A stretch of DNA of 64,000 bases from Candidatus Schekmanbacteria bacterium (GTDB taxonomy: Bacteria; Schekmanbacteria; GWA2-38-11; J061), in the NCBI GenBank assembly GCA_016219965.1, contig JACRJM010000007.1, positions 248,001-312,000 on the forward strand. Reading direction: 5' to 3'. Shown here piece by piece: positions 61,342-64,000 of the stretch. Positions within the stretch are counted from its first letter, which is position 1, and each line of letters begins with the position of its first letter. The notes beneath the pieces are model-generated. The model did not search any database. It saw nothing but the letters and a program-made list of their open reading frames with translations, and had not been told where the DNA came from. The position numbers and the translations under genes are program-made.

Positions 61342-62649
61342 TTACTGGCCGTATCTTTCCTGATAGTATTTTTTAATCTTGTCTCTTTCTTCTTTTGAAA
61401 TTCCCTTCTTCCATGCGTTAAAATCCATATCCATTACATCTTTCGTCACTCCGGGAAAAAGCGCTTCAGCGTCAGGGATAAACTCTGTATAGAACCTCTC
61501 GGCCACCTCGAAGAACCCGTGCCACTGCGTATAATCAGGCCCCATCATGGCAGCGCCATGCCTTGCCCTTCTTCCCTCATGGTGCCAGAGAAGATAATAA
61601 GTCCATTCTATCTTTTCATCGAACTGCGTCGGAGTTAGCTTTTTTGATTCTCTGAGCTTTTCCATTATGCTCTTTGCAGGGATCGCAAATTTGTTGTTGT
61701 AAAGATTTACAACCTCATCAAACTGGGTATAAAAGCCATCCACATATTTTGGAGAATGGCATTCGCCGCAAACCTTTTTCATATTGCCTCTTCTTACTTC
61801 CCAGTTATCAAGCTTCTTTGATACTTCAGGCCTTAAGGTCCAGCTTATCCTCATACCTATGTCGTGGCTCACAGGAAGCTCAGGTGTCGCGCTCATGTGG
61901 CAGGTCGCGCAGGTCGGGGCTGCCGAGTAATCTTTGCTCAGCACCCAGGGTTGCGCCTTGAGATTCATTCTGTCTTCGTTCGCATAAAATGCTATGCCGT
62001 GCTTTGATTCATCGTAGATTTCTTTCTGCGGATGGTCAGGTCCGAGATGGCATTTGCCGCAGTTGTCGGGGCGCCTTGCAATCTCTACTGAAAAGCTGTG
62101 CCTTGAATGACAGGCAGAGCATGAGCCCCTGCTTCCATCCGGGTTTATCCTTCCGATGCCGGTATTTGGCCAAGTTGCAGGGTCAAGCCTTCCCCCTTCA
62201 AGAACTTTTACTTCTGAACCATGGCACTGTTTGCAGCCGCTGTTTACCGCTGCAATCCCCTCTATTGATTCTCCAAGAAGATTGTCCAGGGAACCAAGTA
62301 TATCCGCTCCTTTGGCATGATGGCTGTTCCCGAATTCTGCCGCCTCTCTCTGATGGCATCCGCCGCAATCCTTGGGACTTACGATAACTGATATGGTCTT
62401 GCCGTAATGGCTTACAGCATCAGGGTCAGTAGCTTCCGCTCTGTGGCAGTCATAGCAACCGACACTGTTTAGTGAATGGCGGCTCTGCATCCACTCATCG
62501 ATAGTGGCACGCGCTACCTTCTCTTTTGTGTGGCATTCAATGCAGTCTTTGCTGTCTTGCGGGATATCTATAGCAAAGATTAATACTGAAGATGAAATAA
62601 AAAGGACAATAAACAACGGCAGGATCAAGGAACACAACTTTGGTCTCAT
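61342..62649 (-). CDS. Octaheme cytochrome c, hydroxylamine-oxidoreductase-like
   Basis: A 435-residue exported protein (signal LPLFIVLFISSSVLIFAID) with eight CxxCH sites at about residues 36, 65, 95, 139, 177, 197, 247 and 294, the HAO-family layout. After the last heme come HHEGRRARHGAAMMGPDYTQ and WHGFFEV, the conserved C-terminal helix region of HAO relatives, including a Tyr (373) whose identity with the heme-crosslinking Tyr of HAO needs alignment. Homologues either oxidise hydroxylamine or reduce nitrite. Beside NapA a nitrite- or hydroxylamine-reducing role is more likely. The start at 62649 follows a GGGGGG site; no separate nitrite reductase of the NrfA type is seen. Confidence 0.82.
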   Translation of the reverse strand: MRPKLCSLILPLFIVLFISSSVLIFAIDIPQDSKDCIECHTKEKVARATIDEWMQSRHSLNSVGCYDCHRAEATDPDAVSHYGKTISVIVSPKDCGGCHQREAAEFGNSHHAKGADILGSLDNLLGESIEGIAAVNSGCKQCHGSEVKVLEGGRLDPATWPNTGIGRINPDGSRGSCSACHSRHSFSVEIARRPDNCGKCHLGPDHPQKEIYDESKHGIAFYANEDRMNLKAQPWVLSKDYSAAPTCATCHMSATPELPVSHDIGMRISWTLRPEVSKKLDNWEVRRGNMKKVCGECHSPKYVDGFYTQFDEVVNLYNNKFAIPAKSIMEKLRESKKLTPTQFDEKIEWTYYLLWHHEGRRARHGAAMMGPDYTQWHGFFEVAERFYTEFIPDAEALFPGVTKDVMDMDFNAWKKGISKEERDKIKKYYQERYGQ

Positions 62650-62714
62650 AACTACGCCCCCCAACGGTTTAATATTTAGTTCTACTCAACTAATCTACTA
62701 ACCTTAACAAAAAA

Positions 62715-62736
62715 GACTATGACCTAAGTCATAGTT
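62715..62736 (-). terminator. Hairpin behind the siroheme reductase gene / possible activator site
   Basis: ACTATGAC-CTAA-GTCATAGT is a perfect 8-bp inverted repeat. On the minus strand it is followed by CTTTTTTG, a terminator for the upstream reductase. The same TGAC-N4-GTCA core also resembles a Crp/Fnr-family site and lies about 41 bp before a likely start of the octaheme cytochrome operon (minus-strand TAGATT at 62692-62697 as -10). Confidence 0.6.
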
Positions 62737-62827
62737 TCTATTAGTTTTTTATAAGGACGTATTTCTTTGTTATTCTATATTAAGATTCTCCTGCTTAAAT
62801 AAAAATCAACGGTTGTGTTCTTATTTT

Positions 62828-63832
62828 TTATTTTTTCTCAAAGTGGATTTCCACCGGAGTAGGCGGCAGCGGCGATAGAACCGCATTTTCCCCAAGCACA
62901 GGTTTCATAAAAGATATAAAATCTTCCCATGCGCTATCCTGTAAAAGAAGCGTGCATATCCTTTTTCTCCCTTTCCCCTTGCCGGCTTTTTTATACCATT
63001 CGAGTGTCCTGTCTATAATCGGTGCAAGCTTCTCATCAGAAACAAACTCAGCGATTTTTCTTCCAACAACAGGATGGCGTCCGTGCTTTCCTCCTACACG
63101 CACCATCCAGCCGCTTATCTCGCCCGCCCATGCGTCGGTAGGACATGTCCTTATGCAGTCACCGCAGTAAAGACACTTTTCTTTTTTATATATTGGATGA
63201 CCTGTTTCTGCATCTGCTTCGATTGCGCCTTCAAGGCATGTAAAAGAGCAGAGCCTGCATCCTGTGCAGATGTCTTCAGTCCAAACAGGTTTCACAGCAC
63301 CCTGAAACCCCATGTCCATCTCGGTGGTGCGCGCGCAGTCTATGGGGCATCCGGAAAAGGATATCTTGAATTTATGGTTTAACTCCCTGCCGAAGAAAGT
63401 GTCATTTACCATCTTTGCCATCTTCTGCGTGTCTGTCACGCCATTGGGATTATACTCGCATCCTGAGCAGGCTGTCGGGACCCTTACCCTTGGCCCGCAG
63501 GAGGCGATCTCCTGCCCGATTGCATCAAGGTCTTTTTTTAGCGCTGCAAAATCATGGAAATTCACATAGGTTATTTCAATAGATTGCCTTACAGATATAT
63601 GGACATAATCACCGCCGTATTTCTTCGCTACCTGTGCAATCTTTTCAAGCCTGTCTAAAGGCACCCGCCCACCGGGACAGCGAAGCCTCACTGTGAAAAG
63701 GTCCTTCTGCCGCTGTTTTATAACACCGCCGGATTTAAGCGTATTGAAATCAAGCTCTCCGGTCTTGCCGTCTATGACAGCATCTATCTTTACCTTGTTT
63801 TCCTTGTCTTCTATATATTTGTCAGGCGCCAT
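62828..63832 (-). CDS. Siroheme nitrite/sulfite reductase-like protein with ferredoxin domain
   Basis: A 334-residue cytoplasmic protein of the sulfite/nitrite reductase superfamily, of AsrC/Dsr-like size. The N-terminal half has the ferredoxin-like substrate fold (RLRCPGGRVPLDRLEKIAQV, HISVRQSIEITYV). Candidate siroheme/[4Fe-4S] cysteines are 122, 125, 162 and 166 (ACSGCEYN, SGCPIDCARTT). A two-cluster ferredoxin insert follows (Cys 189-199 and 220-230). The first pair is spaced C-x2-C, where most relatives have C-x5-C. The start follows a GGAGGG site and overlaps the upstream stop by one base. The substrate could be nitrite or sulfite. Confidence 0.8.
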   Translation of the reverse strand: MAPDKYIEDKENKVKIDAVIDGKTGELDFNTLKSGGVIKQRQKDLFTVRLRCPGGRVPLDRLEKIAQVAKKYGGDYVHISVRQSIEITYVNFHDFAALKKDLDAIGQEIASCGPRVRVPTACSGCEYNPNGVTDTQKMAKMVNDTFFGRELNHKFKISFSGCPIDCARTTEMDMGFQGAVKPVWTEDICTGCRLCSFTCLEGAIEADAETGHPIYKKEKCLYCGDCIRTCPTDAWAGEISGWMVRVGGKHGRHPVVGRKIAEFVSDEKLAPIIDRTLEWYKKAGKGKGRKRICTLLLQDSAWEDFISFMKPVLGENAVLSPLPPTPVEIHFEKK

Positions 63833-64000
63833 TAAATTCCCTCCAACTCCTCTAACTGGTTAACTAATGCTCTAAGGATATCTCTCCAGCTCACCAGTCC
63901 TATAGGTTTATAGTCATTGTCCACAACAGGAATACAGGATATGTTGTGCTTACTAAACAAATCTACTGCATCAATTATTGTGGCATCGGGTAGCAATGTA
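63832..64000 (-). CDS. CBS-domain protein (C-terminal part)
   Basis: The last 55 codons of a gene that runs off the right edge. The visible translation (ATIIDAVDLFSKHNISCIPV, then VDNDYKPIGLVSWRDILRAL) is a complete second half of a CBS domain, which binds adenosyl ligands. The stop TAA shares one base with the siroheme reductase ATG, so the two are translationally coupled. The rest of the protein is not visible. Confidence 0.75.
   Translation of the reverse strand, partial: TLLPDATIIDAVDLFSKHNISCIPVVDNDYKPIGLVSWRDILRALVNQLEELEGI

Overview
The window is AT-rich, gene-dense DNA from an anaerobic or facultative, Gram-negative-type (diderm) bacterium. The evidence is Tat-exported periplasmic enzymes, c-type cytochromes, a lipoprotein-type signal, ferredoxin-dependent oxoacid oxidation (porCDAB) and a large nitrogen-oxide respiratory cluster. 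The mix suggests a poorly sampled lineage of the Nitrospirota / Desulfobacterota / Schekmanbacteria kind. That placement is inference from gene content only; no rRNA or tRNA gene is present to fix it.

Layout. 1-4.3 kb: molybdate-type ABC transporter (permease cut by the window edge, binding protein), a remnant of a ModE-like regulator, and a soluble hybrid histidine kinase with a urea/amide-binding domain. 4.7-7.6 kb: cysteine desulfidase, chromate-type transporter, small membrane protein. 7.6-13.4 kb: 2-oxoacid:ferredoxin oxidoreductase, then recR, ybaB and dnaX. 13.5-17.5 kb: pdxA, SAM hydrolase, fmt, def, DUF116. 17.8-20.0 kb: SxtJ-like / carbamoyltransferase / DUF5989 cassette. 20.2-26.1 kb: thiolase with its OB-fold partner, response-regulator diguanylate cyclase, M48 protease, TIM-barrel protein, cyclophilin. 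26.2-29.0 kb: cation efflux protein, a bilin-reductase-like protein, a methyltransferase. 29.2-37.5 kb: PutA, Crp-family regulator, epimerase, exported AsmA-like protein, uroporphyrinogen-decarboxylase paralogue, TPR membrane protein. 37.6-44.4 kb: secreted 14-repeat propeller protein, leuA behind a probable attenuator, a MerR-HicB/HicA toxin-antitoxin pair, a secreted RCC1 protein.

44.6-62.6 kb is one long minus-strand operon. In transcription order it encodes an octaheme HAO-like cytochrome, a GltD-like flavoprotein, Rieske protein, cytochrome b, a ten-heme cytochrome c, NapA, NapG, NapH, a small periplasmic protein, a second NapH and NapG, a polyferredoxin membrane protein and a thioredoxin-domain protein. 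A siroheme reductase and a CBS-domain protein lie just upstream. The operon reads as quinol oxidation by a modified bc complex feeding nitrate reduction and probably nitrite reduction. The molybdate transporter would serve NapA.

Main points for follow-up: the HAO-bc-Nap supercluster with its ten-heme cytochrome; a ferredoxin-dependent bilin reductase homologue with two of three compared catalytic residues replaced; a MerR domain fused to a HicB antitoxin; a leader-peptide attenuator before leuA; a thiolase without the usual nucleophilic cysteine; and a ModE gene fragment between the kinase and modA.
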